Source of the DNA: JASHVB01 sp963762885
Lineage (GTDB): Bacteria; Pseudomonadota; Alphaproteobacteria; Acetobacterales; Acetobacteraceae
NCBI GenBank assembly: GCA_963762885.1
Contig: CAVXNH010000052.1
Span: forward strand, 62,001-126,000
Direction: 5' to 3'
DNA length: 64,000 bases
Shown: positions 47,893-58,293 of the stretch, in pieces
Layout: every line of letters begins with the position of its first letter
Position numbering within the stretch: the first letter of the stretch is position 1
Program-made: the position numbers and the translations under genes
Notes under the pieces: model-generated
What the model was told of the DNA's origin: nothing
Seen by the model: only the letters and a program-made list of their open reading frames with translations
The model's database searches: none

Positions 47893-50799
47893 ATGGGCGT
47901 GCAGGCCGGGTGCCACCCGCGGGATGACGTTCGGCAGGGAGAACTCAACGACGCGATCTTCGCGGCCAATTTCGGCCAGTTGATTCGTGGCGAGGCTCCG
48001 GGAGTTTATCGCGACGCCGACACCTTTTTCCGCAACACCCACCCTACCCAGGCGCTTCAGCACGCGTGCCAAATGGTCTTCGGTCGGCTCGCCGACCCCA
48101 AGGAAGCCGGCGCGGTGGTGCGGCTGTCCACCGGGTTCGGAGGCGGCAAGACCCACGCCCTGATGGCCCTCTGGCACCTAGCGAAAAACATCGGCAACCC
48201 AGCCCTCGGTGCCGAGTTGCTCGCGCCGGCCGGTAGACCCGGAGCGGTCAAAGTGATTGCCACCGATGCCGAGGGCGCCGGCTACCCGACCTTTGCGCGA
48301 CATGAAGGGATGGAGGCGCGCAATCTGGCCGCGGACCTGTTCTACAAGCTCGGCGGCCTGTCTGCTCTCAATGGGATGGGCGACGCGAACAACCCGGCCG
48401 CATCACCCGATATCGACTTAATCAAGGCCATTCTGCCCACTGGCCCGCTGCTGATCCTGCTCGATGAGATTGTGGTGCACATGGTGCGCCTGACCCCCCA
48501 GGAGGTGGGTAACGTCCTCGGCTTCCTGCGCACCTTGATGACCATCGTAGTAAGCCGCCCGCAGACCGTCTTGGTGATGACCGATCCCGCCGATCAGTCA
48601 TCCAACCAGCAACAGGCCGCGCTTCTGGCAAAGCTGACCAAGGACTTTCAGGAGCAGACCGGGCGCTCGGCCACAGTGATCGAGCCGATTGGGGAGGAGG
48701 GTGCGCAAGTCATCGTCCGTCGCCTGTTCGACCGTGTTGAACCTGCCGCCGCTGCCAAGGCGTCGGCCGATTACCACGCGCTCTATGAACGCGTCGCCGA
48801 CAAGTTCCCCAACCTCGTGCCAAAGCGAGCAATAACCGTCGAGTACCGCCGAGAAGCTGCGCAAAACCTACCCCCTGCACCCTCGTCTGCTTGAAACGGC
48901 CGAAGAACGGTTGCGTGCTATGCCCGCCTACCAGCTTTCGCGCGGCACGCTGCGCCTGTTCGCCCGCCTGATCCGCGACCTGTGGGAGTCCGGCGACGAT
49001 CCCGAGACGATTACGGCTGGCGATATCAACTGGGCCAGTCCGCGCATGCTGGACGATCTGCTGAACCGCCTAAATCGAGACCGCTTCCGGGCCGCAGTCG
49101 AGGCGGACGTGAAGCTGCATGCGGGCGAGCTAGACGGCGCCCCGCAGGGCGTGCATCGCCGCGTCGCCACCGCGTTACTGCTGGAAAGCCTGCCGTTGGA
49201 GGCCGGCAGTGGCCTTGACCTGGCAGAACTGACACTGGCCGTGCTCCGGCCGGACGAAGGCGGCACCGAACCCTCGGAAGCGATGGACAGGCTGGTTGGC
49301 GCTTGCTGGCACGTGTATCCGATGGGATCGGCGGCGGGTTGGCAGTTCCGCTACGAACCCAACGTCTTGAAGCAGATCGAGGAACGGGCAGCGATGGTGC
49401 CGGCGCCAGATGCGCTCGATCGCCTGAAGACCGACCTCCAAAAATCCTTCGGCGGCGCATTTGCCAAGTTGCGCCCCTGGCCCACCACTGCGAAGGCAGT
49501 GCGGGACCTACCGGAACTCCAGCTTGCGCTGTGCGAGGATGAGGCGCTGGCGAAGCGGGTGACTGCCTACGCCGACGATACTCCATCGGGCGAGATGCAA
49601 CGCACATACCGCAACGCCATTCTCGCGGTGACCGCGGAAGCGGGCGCCCTGGATCGCGCATTGCAACGCATCCGCCGTGTGATAGCGGCCGAGATCATTG
49701 AGGGCGAGAATTGCGACACGGATGCCGGCAAGATGGCCAAGGAGCAGTTAAAGAAGCTGAAACCGGAGTTGGAGCGATCCGCCCGCCTGGAAACGGTTCG
49801 CACGTTCAATCGTCTGGTGCTCTCCGACGGTACGGCGCTCACGATTGAAGAGAAATACTTGGTGCCACCCGGCGACAACCCGCTGAAGCAGGTTCAAGGG
49901 CAGGAAGCCGTGCGCAACTTCATGGAAAGTTGCAACTTGCTGGTACGGCCCCGCCGATTTGCTGCATCCGCCGCTGTTCATGGAAAAGGTTTTCAACGGC
50001 ACGGTGTCAGCTTCGGGGACGCCCGAGGCGCGTACCGACCGAGGCGCTGCTGGAGCGGTTTCTCGCTGCTCCGGGCCTGCGTGTGGTGCATGATCTGGCA
50101 GTCGTGCGCCAGTCCATTTTGCGCGCGGTGAAGGAAGGGGCTGCCGTGCTGCGTACTGCCGAAGGCATCGCCTATGAAGCCACCGGCGCAGTCGAGCAAC
50201 AGGGGTCGATTAGTCGGCGCACCGATGGCGCCGCACTGACAACCCTGCCCTTCAATGGTGAGACATTGCTCGCCGCGGCCGGTAGTGCGACGGCCATGGA
50301 TTGGCTGCGGATCACTGGCGTCAGTGAGCCTGGACCGAAGCCTGGCGAAATTCCGCTGCCACCACCACCACCAAAGGGAACGCAGCCCACGACGGTTGCC
50401 GATCTGGAGGTGGCAGCGAAGCTGGCAGACAGCCGGGCGTTGCTGGAGCTACGCCTGATGGCCCATACGACGGCGGCCATCGCCGCGGTTCAGGCCGCGG
50501 TGTTGCCTCTGGGGGCAAGCACGCTGGAACTGGAGATTGACCTGTCCGGCGATTTGAAGGACGGCGGCAAGGTGCTCTTCCGGGTAGAGGGTGCAAAGGC
50601 GAACCACCCCATTCAGCCTTTGAGGATCGCCCAAGTGTTGAGCAATGCCGCGCAGGCAATAATCACCGCCTCTCTCGTTCTGAAATTCGGTCCTGCTGGA
50701 CGCGAGGGGCTGGGTCCATTATTGCGCATGTTTGTGCTGCCCGATGGGGTGGACATGCTGGCTCGCTTCGCGCCGACGACGAAGACGGAGGTAGCATGA
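47893..50799 (+). pseudogene. DUF499 ATPase of Hma-type defence system, three frameshifts
   Basis: First gene of the defence operon. ATG 47893 follows GGGAGA. Walker A is STGFGGGKTHALMALWHL and Walker B LLILLDEIVVHM, as in DUF499 ATPases. Slips: near 48850 (to EKLRKTYPLHPRLLETAEER), near 49935 (to YGPADLLHPPLFMEKVFNGT) and near 50035 (to TEALLERFLAAPGLRVVHDL). The last frame ends at 50799 after VAKLADSRALLELRLMA-type sequence. Restored length is about 970 residues, as usual. Its stop overlaps the next start by ATGA. If the breaks are real, the system is probably inactive; the neighbours' intact frames argue for caution. Confidence 0.82.
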
Positions 50800-51221
50800 C
50801 AATCCGGGATGCACCGTTTGGGCTGCGTGTGGTGCAGCGGAAGGATGGCAAGGCGGCGGTGCTGTATCGACGCCGGGTGAACGCGAAGGTGCAGGACCGT
50901 CTGGACAAGGTTGCTGCGCTCGGGCCTCTGGCGTTCACCGCTGCCGGTGGGTTGTTGCGGCGTGCGACGAAGGGCGGGAATGGCGGCGCGCGGCTGGAAC
51001 CTGGTCCATTCATCCCGCTGGATGATGATTGGGGCGCGCGGGTGGCTTGCTTCGCGTTGGTCGCACGAGGGCTGCGTGATGCTCGGCGCCTGTCGCGCGC
51101 GGCAGAGCATCTGCGTACGGCGGATGCGGCCGAAGCAGCATGGTGGTTCGGACTAATGCAAAACGGTCATCGCGCGCGGGCCGTGCGAGCGCTGCGAATT
51201 CTCACAGAAGCGGTGGCATAG
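50796..51221 (+). CDS. small conserved protein inside the Hma operon
   Basis: A 141-residue protein with a beta-rich start (MTIRDAPFGLRVVQRKDGKA) and a helical end (RDARRLSRAAEHLRTADAAE, AAWWFGLMQNGHRARAVRAL). It overlaps both neighbours (ATGA upstream, one base with the methylase start region), so it is made together with them. I do not recognise the family with certainty. Its fixed position between ATPase and methylase suggests an accessory subunit of the complex. Confidence 0.65.
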   Translation: MTIRDAPFGLRVVQRKDGKAAVLYRRRVNAKVQDRLDKVAALGPLAFTAAGGLLRRATKGGNGGARLEPGPFIPLDDDWGARVACFALVARGLRDARRLSRAAEHLRTADAAEAAWWFGLMQNGHRARAVRALRILTEAVA

Positions 51222-51226
51222 TGGCG

Positions 51227-54200
51227 ATGGCGGATGGTGGGCACGTTACGCGCGAGCGGTTGCTGATTGAGGATTGGTTGCCGGCAGCGGCGATCGGGGT
51301 CGAGTGCATCCGTGAACGAAGCACTGGGCAACAGCCACCCGACAAACGGTTCCATGTGTGGTGGGCGCGCCGTCCGCTGGCTGCCAGCCGAGCCGCAGTG
51401 CTCGCCAGTTTGCTGCCGGCTGATTTCCCACGCGCCAGTTTTGAACGGTTGCTCGGCTTCGGGCGGCCGGGCAGCGAACTGGTGGCCATTCGGCAGTTGA
51501 TGGACACCGGGATGCGGGTTGAAGGCGGCTTTGGCGTGCCCCGTTCGTTCAAAGCGGCGTTGAGCGAGCAGGACCTGGCGCGTGCTCATGCTGCGGCCGA
51601 GCAGCTTTGGGGGCGTTTGCCCACGGTGATGGACCCGATGGCCGGCGGTGGCTCCATCCCGTTGGAGAGCATGCGCCTGGGCTTTCCGACGCTCGCCAAC
51701 GAATACAATCCTGTTGCGTGCAGTGTGCTGGAGGCGACGCTGGAGTACCCGATCCGTTTCGGTCGAAAAGCAGCGGAGCGGGCACGCCATTGGGGACGGG
51801 TGTGGGAGCAGGCGGTAGCCGAACATTTGAAACGCTTCTTCCCAAAGGAGCCCGATGGCAGCAGCGTGCATGCCTACATCTTCGCACGTACGGTCCCTTG
51901 CCCTGGCACCGGCCATGCGACGCCACTGGTTAGCGACTGGCATCTCTTGAAGCCCAAATCGGGTACCGCCCCCACGGTTGCGGTGCCAGTGGTGGACCGC
52001 GCTGCCGGCACCTGGACCACCGAAATCCGCCAGATCGGTACCGGCAGAGGTCGCGTCGCTGCCGCACCTTCGGCCACCTATCGGAAAGGCGGTGGCACTA
52101 GCCTGTTCGCAAAAGAAGCGCTGACTCCCAAATGGATTCAGACGAAGGCTCAAGCGGGGGACATGAGAAGCGCGCTCTACGCGGTCGCGTTGAAGACGCC
52201 ACAGGGGCTGCGTTTCCGCCCCCCGGAACAGGCAGACTTGGATGCGTTGACGGCTGCGGAGCAGGCTTTGGCGCAGCGCCGCGGTGACTGGGAGAGACAA
52301 AATCTGCTGCCAACAGAACCCGTCCCGGAAGGCAGCAAAACACGCGAACCACTCCTGCGCGGCATAGCGCATTGGGCAGATATGTTTAGCCCCCGCCAGT
52401 TGTTGGGGTTCGGCGTGCTCATGGAGCAGTTGCAGTTGCTGCGGCCGAAGGTCATTGCGGCTGAAGGCGCGGATTTGGGTGAAGCGGTCGTACATTTATT
52501 AGCCTTCACCCTCGACAAACTCACAAACTGGAACGCAATATTGTCGTCTTGGAACATACAGGCACAGACTGTGCGTTCCGTCTTTGACCGGCACGACTTT
52601 GCATTTAAGACAACCTTTTCCGAGATGGCGCCATGCATCGCGGGCGGTGGGCTTTCGTGGGCGCTCGATAGCTGCATTTCCGCCTACGCGGAGGTGGCCG
52701 CTCTGCCACGAGCGACAGAGGCCAATACGCTGGATTTGACCCAAGGCTCAGCGACTAGCCTCGTGCAAACCGAGGCCAACACGATCGACGCCGTAGTCGT
52801 CGATCCGCCTTATTCGGACAACGTGCAATACAGCGAGCTGGCTGACTTTTTCTATGTCTGGCTAAAACGTACCCAAGGGCATAGGCACCCGGACTGGTTT
52901 TCGACACTTTTGTGCGAAAACGACCAAGAGGCTGTCAAGAACGATGCTAGACACCGTGCCGCCGCAGGGAGTGCCAAGGGTGCAAAACAAGCGGCTCAGG
53001 CTCACTATGAGCGCCTGATGCTCGACGTTTTTCGTGAATGCCACCGAGTGCTTCGGCCCGATGGCGTCCTAACCGTCATGTTCACTCACAAAAAGCAGGA
53101 AGCGTGGGAAGCGCTTTTCACCGGTCTGATAGTTGCGGGGTTCACAATCACGGCCACTTGGCCGATCGTTACCGAGGGGTGGCACAGCCTTCATCAGGCG
53201 AAAAAAAACGCCGCCCAGTCCACTGTGATTCTGGTAGCCAGGAAGCGGCCAAATGGTGCCGGAACCGGGTATTTCGACGGCGCGATGAAGCGTGAAATTG
53301 AAGATCGTGCCCGCAGCAGTGCCGAGCGGTTAGCCGGTGACGGGCTGAATGCGGTGGATCAGTTGGTCGGCAGCTTCGGCCCGGCCATGGAAGTGTTCAG
53401 CCGCTATGATCAAGTGTGGACCGATACGGGCGAGCCGGTCCTTGTGGGCCGCGCTATCGACATCGCCGCCGATGCCGTCGCGGACTGGCGCATTCAGCGT
53501 ATCGCCGCTCAAGGGCTGGAGGGGGTGGAGGCCGAGGCCCGCTTCGCCCTGCTGTGCTGGGATGTGCTGGGCGCTGAGGAATTCCGGTTCAACGAAGCGA
53601 AGCTGCTTGGCAACGCGGTCGGCATGGACCCGATAGCATTGCAGCAGGCTGGATTGATTGCCGTCGCTGCCGACAAAGTGAAGTTACTGTCGGTTCAGGA
53701 ACGTCGGCGCGATCGCCCGCTTACCCAAGAACAGGCCGTGGAAACGCTGTTCGGTTGGCAACCGGATGTTCCGGCTGCCGGCCGCAAGCGTGTGCGCCGC
53801 GCCGATGTTTTGAAGGTCCACCCCAACGACCCGCATTTCCGCACCAGCCTCGACCTGGTGCATGCCTTAGCGCTCGCCCATCACGATGCTGGAGGCGGAG
53901 CTGCCGGCATCGGTGCGGCCCGAGCTATCGCGCGCCAACAATCCGTCCAACCCGGCGACGCGGCGGCGCGGCTGATGGAAGCGCTGGTGCGAGCTGCGCC
54001 CGAGGCAATGCGGCGCGAGCGCGGGCCAAAATCTGCCGCCGCCCGTTTCCCTGAATTCCGCGCATGGCATGCCCTACTGCAACCGCTTTTTGGTGTCACG
54101 CCGCCGGACTGGTCCGAGAAGCGACCCGACCCGACCCTGCTGGATCGGCTGGAGCACGCGCCGGGTGGCGACGAGGCCGATGAAGACGAAACCGGCGCGG

Positions 54201-54253
54201 ACGAGGAGGATGAGGCGGACGCCGGTGAGGAGGCGAGCGGAGAGGAAGAGTGA
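51227..54253 (+). CDS. DUF1156 adenine-type DNA methylase of Hma-type system
   Basis: A methylase of about 1008 residues. The N-terminal DUF1156 part starts LIEDWLPAAAIGVECIRERS and WWARRPLAASRAAVLASLLP. The AdoMet motif VMDPMAGGGSIPLES is at about residue 140. The catalytic motif VVVDPPYSDNVQYSELADFF, near residue 530, is of the DPPY type. The C-terminus ends in a very acidic tail (EADEDETGADEEDEADAGEE). It should mark host DNA so that the partner helicase and nuclease spare it. ATG 51227 is used; GTG 51221 is an alternative that would touch the upstream stop. No frameshift in 3 kb. Confidence 0.85.
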   Translation: MADGGHVTRERLLIEDWLPAAAIGVECIRERSTGQQPPDKRFHVWWARRPLAASRAAVLASLLPADFPRASFERLLGFGRPGSELVAIRQLMDTGMRVEGGFGVPRSFKAALSEQDLARAHAAAEQLWGRLPTVMDPMAGGGSIPLESMRLGFPTLANEYNPVACSVLEATLEYPIRFGRKAAERARHWGRVWEQAVAEHLKRFFPKEPDGSSVHAYIFARTVPCPGTGHATPLVSDWHLLKPKSGTAPTVAVPVVDRAAGTWTTEIRQIGTGRGRVAAAPSATYRKGGGTSLFAKEALTPKWIQTKAQAGDMRSALYAVALKTPQGLRFRPPEQADLDALTAAEQALAQRRGDWERQNLLPTEPVPEGSKTREPLLRGIAHWADMFSPRQLLGFGVLMEQLQLLRPKVIAAEGADLGEAVVHLLAFTLDKLTNWNAILSSWNIQAQTVRSVFDRHDFAFKTTFSEMAPCIAGGGLSWALDSCISAYAEVAALPRATEANTLDLTQGSATSLVQTEANTIDAVVVDPPYSDNVQYSELADFFYVWLKRTQGHRHPDWFSTLLCENDQEAVKNDARHRAAAGSAKGAKQAAQAHYERLMLDVFRECHRVLRPDGVLTVMFTHKKQEAWEALFTGLIVAGFTITATWPIVTEGWHSLHQAKKNAAQSTVILVARKRPNGAGTGYFDGAMKREIEDRARSSAERLAGDGLNAVDQLVGSFGPAMEVFSRYDQVWTDTGEPVLVGRAIDIAADAVADWRIQRIAAQGLEGVEAEARFALLCWDVLGAEEFRFNEAKLLGNAVGMDPIALQQAGLIAVAADKVKLLSVQERRRDRPLTQEQAVETLFGWQPDVPAAGRKRVRRADVLKVHPNDPHFRTSLDLVHALALAHHDAGGGAAGIGAARAIARQQSVQPGDAAARLMEALVRAAPEAMRRERGPKSAAARFPEFRAWHALLQPLFGVTPPDWSEKRPDPTLLDRLEHAPGGDEADEDETGADEEDEADAGEEASGEEE

Positions 54254-57200
54254 GCGAGGGACTGCGCAACCGCCATTGGCGACGGTTCCTTCAGGCGCCG
54301 GACAAGGCTCTGCTGGATGAACTGTATGTGCCCGGCCTCCAACTCGCCGTTTCGTATGACCGGTGCTGTGCCTATTTCTCCAGTTCGGTCCTCGCGGTCG
54401 CGGCAACCGGTTTTGGTGCCTTTATCGAGCACATCTTGTCCGGCGCGATCACTCGCAAGCCGGCAATCCGGCTGCTGGTGAATGAGGAACTTTCGGCCGC
54501 CGACCTGGATGCGCTACAGGCCCGCGGAGACGAAGCACCGCTAATCGAGGCGTTGCTGAAACGCTTCGGCAACCCGACCACAGCCTTGCAGCGACGCCGC
54601 CTGGAAATGCTGGCTTGGCTGGTGCGCGATGGCTGGGCCGAGGTGCGGGTGGGTGTGATGCGGCAGGGTGGCGGCATCCTGCACGCGAAGTTCGGTCTGT
54701 TCACGGACGCGGCCGGTGATGCGGTAATCTTCCATGGCAGCGGCAATGAAACCGCCATGGGTTTGGCCGGCAACTATGAAACGCTCGATATAACCCAGGG
54801 TTGGATCGATCCCGAGTATCACGCGCAGTATCGTCAGCGCTTCGATACACTGTGGAAGGGCGAAGACCCTGCGGTGGCGACGATGAATGTGCCGGATGCG
54901 GTGCTGGCGAAGCTGGTAAAGCTGGCGCCCGCTGAACCACCGGTAACCGAGGCGGAGGACGCCATAATCCGCCAGCGCGCAGCGATGGCATGGCTGTACG
55001 CCATGGAAGCGCCGTTCATGGTCGTGGGGGGAGCCGAGACCTCCGACGCCCTGGCCCCGGTCGAGTTGTGGCCGCATCAAGGCCACGTGGTTGCCGAAAC
55101 CGCGAGTGCCTGGCCGGAGGGACGGCTGCTCTGCGATGAGGTCGGCATGGGCAAGACCGTGGAGGGCATCCTGGTCCTTCGGCGGCTGCTGGCGGGACGG
55201 GGTGTGCGTCGTGCCCTGATCCTGACCCCGGCGAACCTGTTGGAGCAGTGGCAGGGCGAACTGCGCGAGAAAGGTGCGCTATCCGTGCCACGTCTGGAGG
55301 GCGTCAATCTGGTGTGGCCGGGCGGCGGCAAGGCGAGGGTCGCTGAGCTTGCAGAGGCGCTGCGCGAGGATGTGTTGCTGCTAAGCCGCGAAACGGCCCG
55401 CCTGGACAGTAATCTGGCGGCGCTGTTGGCTGCTGATCCGTGGGATTTGGTGCTGCTTGACGAGGCGCATGCAGCGCGCCGGGCGGAACAGGAGGAAGGG
55501 GAGTTCAACAGCGCCACACTGCTGCTGGCGCTGCTGCGGCGGTTGCAGGCGACCGGTCAGGCGCGGGGTGTGATGCTGCTCTCCGCTACGCCAATGCAAA
55601 CCCATCCGTGGGAGCCTTGGGACCTGTTGCAAGTGCTGGGCGAGGGGGGACTGTGGCTAGCCGGCTTTCCCGTTGTCGCCCACTTCTATCGAGCCGTGGC
55701 CGCGCTGGAACGGGGCGCATGCACTCGGGATCAGGGAAGCGAGGCTGCCACGATCCTGCGACATACGACGGGCGTGCCGTCCCCACCGCCTGGGCTGGCA
55801 TTGCCGTCTCCAGATGATCCAGACGCGTTCGGCCGGGCGCTGGCGTTCCTATCCGCTGGTGCAGCGCGAAACGCGGCGCAATGGCTGCGTACGGCTTCGC
55901 CGCTTGGGCGGCGCATGCACCGCAATACCAGACGGACGTTGCGCCGGTATTACGAGTTGGGGCTACTCGATCGCCGACCGCCGGACCGCGTGGTGCGTGA
56001 CGTGAGCTTTGACTTCACGACCGATGCCGAACGCGACGTGTATGAGGCCGTGAAGGACTACATCGACCGGCGTTTCGCGGAACTGGAGCACGAAAGGCCC
56101 GGCAAGGGCTTCGTAATGATGATCTACCGCCGGCGTGCGGCCAGTTCACCCGTGGCGCTGCAACTCAGTCTGCAACGTCGTGCCGAGGGTCTGCGAGCAG
56201 TGATCGCACAGCGTGCGGTGGCGGACGAAGTGCCGGACGTGGAAGACGAAGCCGAGTTGCAGGACTTGTTGAACGTCAAGCTGACTGCCGGCTTGCCAGA
56301 CACGGCGGAGGAGGCGCGCAGGGAGCTTGTTGATGTGGAGCGACTGCTGGAGCGTCTGAACGGGATCGAGGGCCTTGATACGAAGCGCGACCAGCTTGTC
56401 GAGGTGCTCAAACAGGTCTGCGCCGATGGACGGTCGGTGCTTGTGTTCACCACCTACGCCGACACGATGCGGTATCTGCGTGATGCCTTGCGGCTCGCAT
56501 TTGGCACAAGCGTCGCATCATATTCCGGCGAGGGCGGGGCGTTGGCCGCCGAGTCCGGCTGGCAGAAGGCGTCCAAGGAAGGCGTGACGGCGGCGCTGCG
56601 GGCGGGACAGGTTCGGGTGCTGGTGTGCACCGATGCGGCGAGCGAGGGTCTGAATCTTCAGGCGGCCGGCGCGGTGGTGAATTTCGACTTGCCATGGAAC
56701 CCATCCAAGGTGGAGCAGCGCATCGGCCGCGTTGATCGCATCGGCCAGACGCTTGGCGAGGTAAAGATCGCCAACCTGTTCTTGCGGGGCAGCGTGGATG
56801 AGCGCGTTTATGCCATCTTGGCGAAGCGCTGCCGCCTTTTTGAATCCTTCGTAGGGCCGATGCAGCCGGTCCTGTCGCTTGCGATGCGCATGCTGGCGGG
56901 TAGAGAACGGTTCCACGCCGAAGAATTGGAACGCGAAGCGCGGCGGATCGAGTCCGAGCCCGCGTTGCGCGAAGCTTTCGTCGAGGAAATCGAGCCGTAT
57001 CCCCCCAGCGCGCCTCCGCTGGTTTCCCGTGCGGTGGTGCGGCAACTGCCCGATCGACTGATCAATTCCGGCGTGCCCGTGCAAGCCGTCAGCAACTTGG
57101 TGTTCGAGGTGGGCGAAGCTGGGTTGCGTATGACATTGGAACCCGAGGGGTTGATCGGTGATCCCACGGTTTGCTGGCTGGACGGGCTTGATGCTCGGGT

Positions 57201-57828
57201 GCGCGCCTTTGCCCGCAGCCTGTCCCGCCCAGGGGAGCGACTGCCGCTGGTAGTCGCAACTGTGGAGCGTGGGGCATTTCGTGTCGCGCACGCTCTGTGG
57301 GTGGGCGAGAACGGTGCCCGCGAGCTTCGTGACGCGGCGGACCTTCAGGCGTTGATCGATAGATGGGGTGGGCAGCCGCCTTCGATTGAGGCTTGGCTTG
57401 CCGCGGAGAAGATTGCCCGATCTGCGGCACGCGCGGCGGTGGACGAGTTGGAAGCCGGCGCCTGTCAGAAGCGGGACACAATGGTTGAAGCCCAGCATGA
57501 GGCAGCGCGGCTGCGACTGACCGAGGAGTTAGGGCGCTTCCTCGCATGTTCGGCGCCATTTCCCGACGACCTAAACGACCGATTCCATCGACTTATGATG
57601 TTGAACAACCCCACTGCGGATCGGCTACAACGGGTGTTCCATCGCCTTGCTGCGTATCCAACTTGGTCAGCGGGGCAGGTCGAGCGATTTCGCATGGAGC
57701 GCGCGGTGCTAACCGGAAATCAAATCAAGGCCCGCCTCACCGGCACGGGTCTCGATGCCGCCCTACATGATCCACGATGGGAAGTTGCGCTGCGCCGCTC
57801 CGAAGCGCCGCGTCAAAAATCAGCATGA
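54250..57828 (+). CDS. PLD-like nuclease/SNF2 helicase of Hma-type system
   Basis: A 1192-residue effector-type protein. Residues 1-210 are a phospholipase-D-like domain with one HxK motif (ILHAKFGLF) followed by FHGSGNETAMG. Residues 270-500 form the SNF2 ATPase: LCDEVGMGKT (motif I), LLDEAHAARR (II), LLSATPMQTHP (III). The helicase C half has LVFTTYADTMRYL, DAASEGLNLQAAG and EQRIGRVDRIGQTLGE. GTG 54250 overlaps the methylase stop (GTGA). It is predicted to translocate on unmodified DNA and perhaps cut it. The frame is intact. This is the helicase component that defines Hma-type loci together with the ATPase and methylase. Confidence 0.87.
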   Translation: MSEGLRNRHWRRFLQAPDKALLDELYVPGLQLAVSYDRCCAYFSSSVLAVAATGFGAFIEHILSGAITRKPAIRLLVNEELSAADLDALQARGDEAPLIEALLKRFGNPTTALQRRRLEMLAWLVRDGWAEVRVGVMRQGGGILHAKFGLFTDAAGDAVIFHGSGNETAMGLAGNYETLDITQGWIDPEYHAQYRQRFDTLWKGEDPAVATMNVPDAVLAKLVKLAPAEPPVTEAEDAIIRQRAAMAWLYAMEAPFMVVGGAETSDALAPVELWPHQGHVVAETASAWPEGRLLCDEVGMGKTVEGILVLRRLLAGRGVRRALILTPANLLEQWQGELREKGALSVPRLEGVNLVWPGGGKARVAELAEALREDVLLLSRETARLDSNLAALLAADPWDLVLLDEAHAARRAEQEEGEFNSATLLLALLRRLQATGQARGVMLLSATPMQTHPWEPWDLLQVLGEGGLWLAGFPVVAHFYRAVAALERGACTRDQGSEAATILRHTTGVPSPPPGLALPSPDDPDAFGRALAFLSAGAARNAAQWLRTASPLGRRMHRNTRRTLRRYYELGLLDRRPPDRVVRDVSFDFTTDAERDVYEAVKDYIDRRFAELEHERPGKGFVMMIYRRRAASSPVALQLSLQRRAEGLRAVIAQRAVADEVPDVEDEAELQDLLNVKLTAGLPDTAEEARRELVDVERLLERLNGIEGLDTKRDQLVEVLKQVCADGRSVLVFTTYADTMRYLRDALRLAFGTSVASYSGEGGALAAESGWQKASKEGVTAALRAGQVRVLVCTDAASEGLNLQAAGAVVNFDLPWNPSKVEQRIGRVDRIGQTLGEVKIANLFLRGSVDERVYAILAKRCRLFESFVGPMQPVLSLAMRMLAGRERFHAEELEREARRIESEPALREAFVEEIEPYPPSAPPLVSRAVVRQLPDRLINSGVPVQAVSNLVFEVGEAGLRMTLEPEGLIGDPTVCWLDGLDARVRAFARSLSRPGERLPLVVATVERGAFRVAHALWVGENGARELRDAADLQALIDRWGGQPPSIEAWLAAEKIARSAARAAVDELEAGACQKRDTMVEAQHEAARLRLTEELGRFLACSAPFPDDLNDRFHRLMMLNNPTADRLQRVFHRLAAYPTWSAGQVERFRMERAVLTGNQIKARLTGTGLDAALHDPRWEVALRRSEAPRQKSA

Positions 57829-57896
57829 CGCCGGACCGACGGACCGCGGCCGTCATCTGCTGCGAATCGCGGCGCAATGGTGCAGGAGATCGCGCA

Positions 57897-58081
57897 CCGA
57901 ACCGGACGGCGGCGGACGCCTTCGCGGCGAACATGCTTCCGATCGTTCGGCAGATATAGGCGGCGGGCGTGACAACCCGCCAAGCGATTGCCGCGGCGCT
58001 GAACGCCCGCGGCAACCGCACCGAGCGGCTTGGCATAACTCGACGGCGCGGAACCTGCTGGCGCAAGATGTGGCGGGTTGA
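57897..58081 (+). pseudogene. C-terminal remnant of a serine resolvase
   Basis: AADAFAANMLPIVRQI, a stop, then AAGVTTRQAIAAALNARGNR and, one frame over, WHNSTARNLLAQ. These are the C-terminal helices of a small resolvase, broken by a stop codon and a slip. It follows the helicase gene directly, so the defence operon lies between an intact serine recombinase and a dead one. Confidence 0.65.
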
Positions 58082-58293
58082 GAACGGGGTGCCAAAGTCA
58101 CGTAGAGATCGCTTTGCCGCGGCAGTTACCGTTGCCGAACAGCCAACGGAGAGTTTATTGTTCGGAATGCCAACTTGTGCTGGATAGAGCCGCCGGCGTG
58201 ATGTAGCCCTATTGGGATCACAATCTTCTCGTCAAATTCGAATGTACGAGGTTCGGAAAGGTCGCGCTAATTCAAGCTATCCTGACTAGATAG

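Noticed and set aside
47893..57828. DISARM or BREX assignment for the defence operon
   Set aside because: There is no DUF1998 protein (DISARM) and no PglX/PglZ/BrxC set (BREX); the DUF499, DUF1156 and PLD-SNF2 combination fits Hma-type loci.
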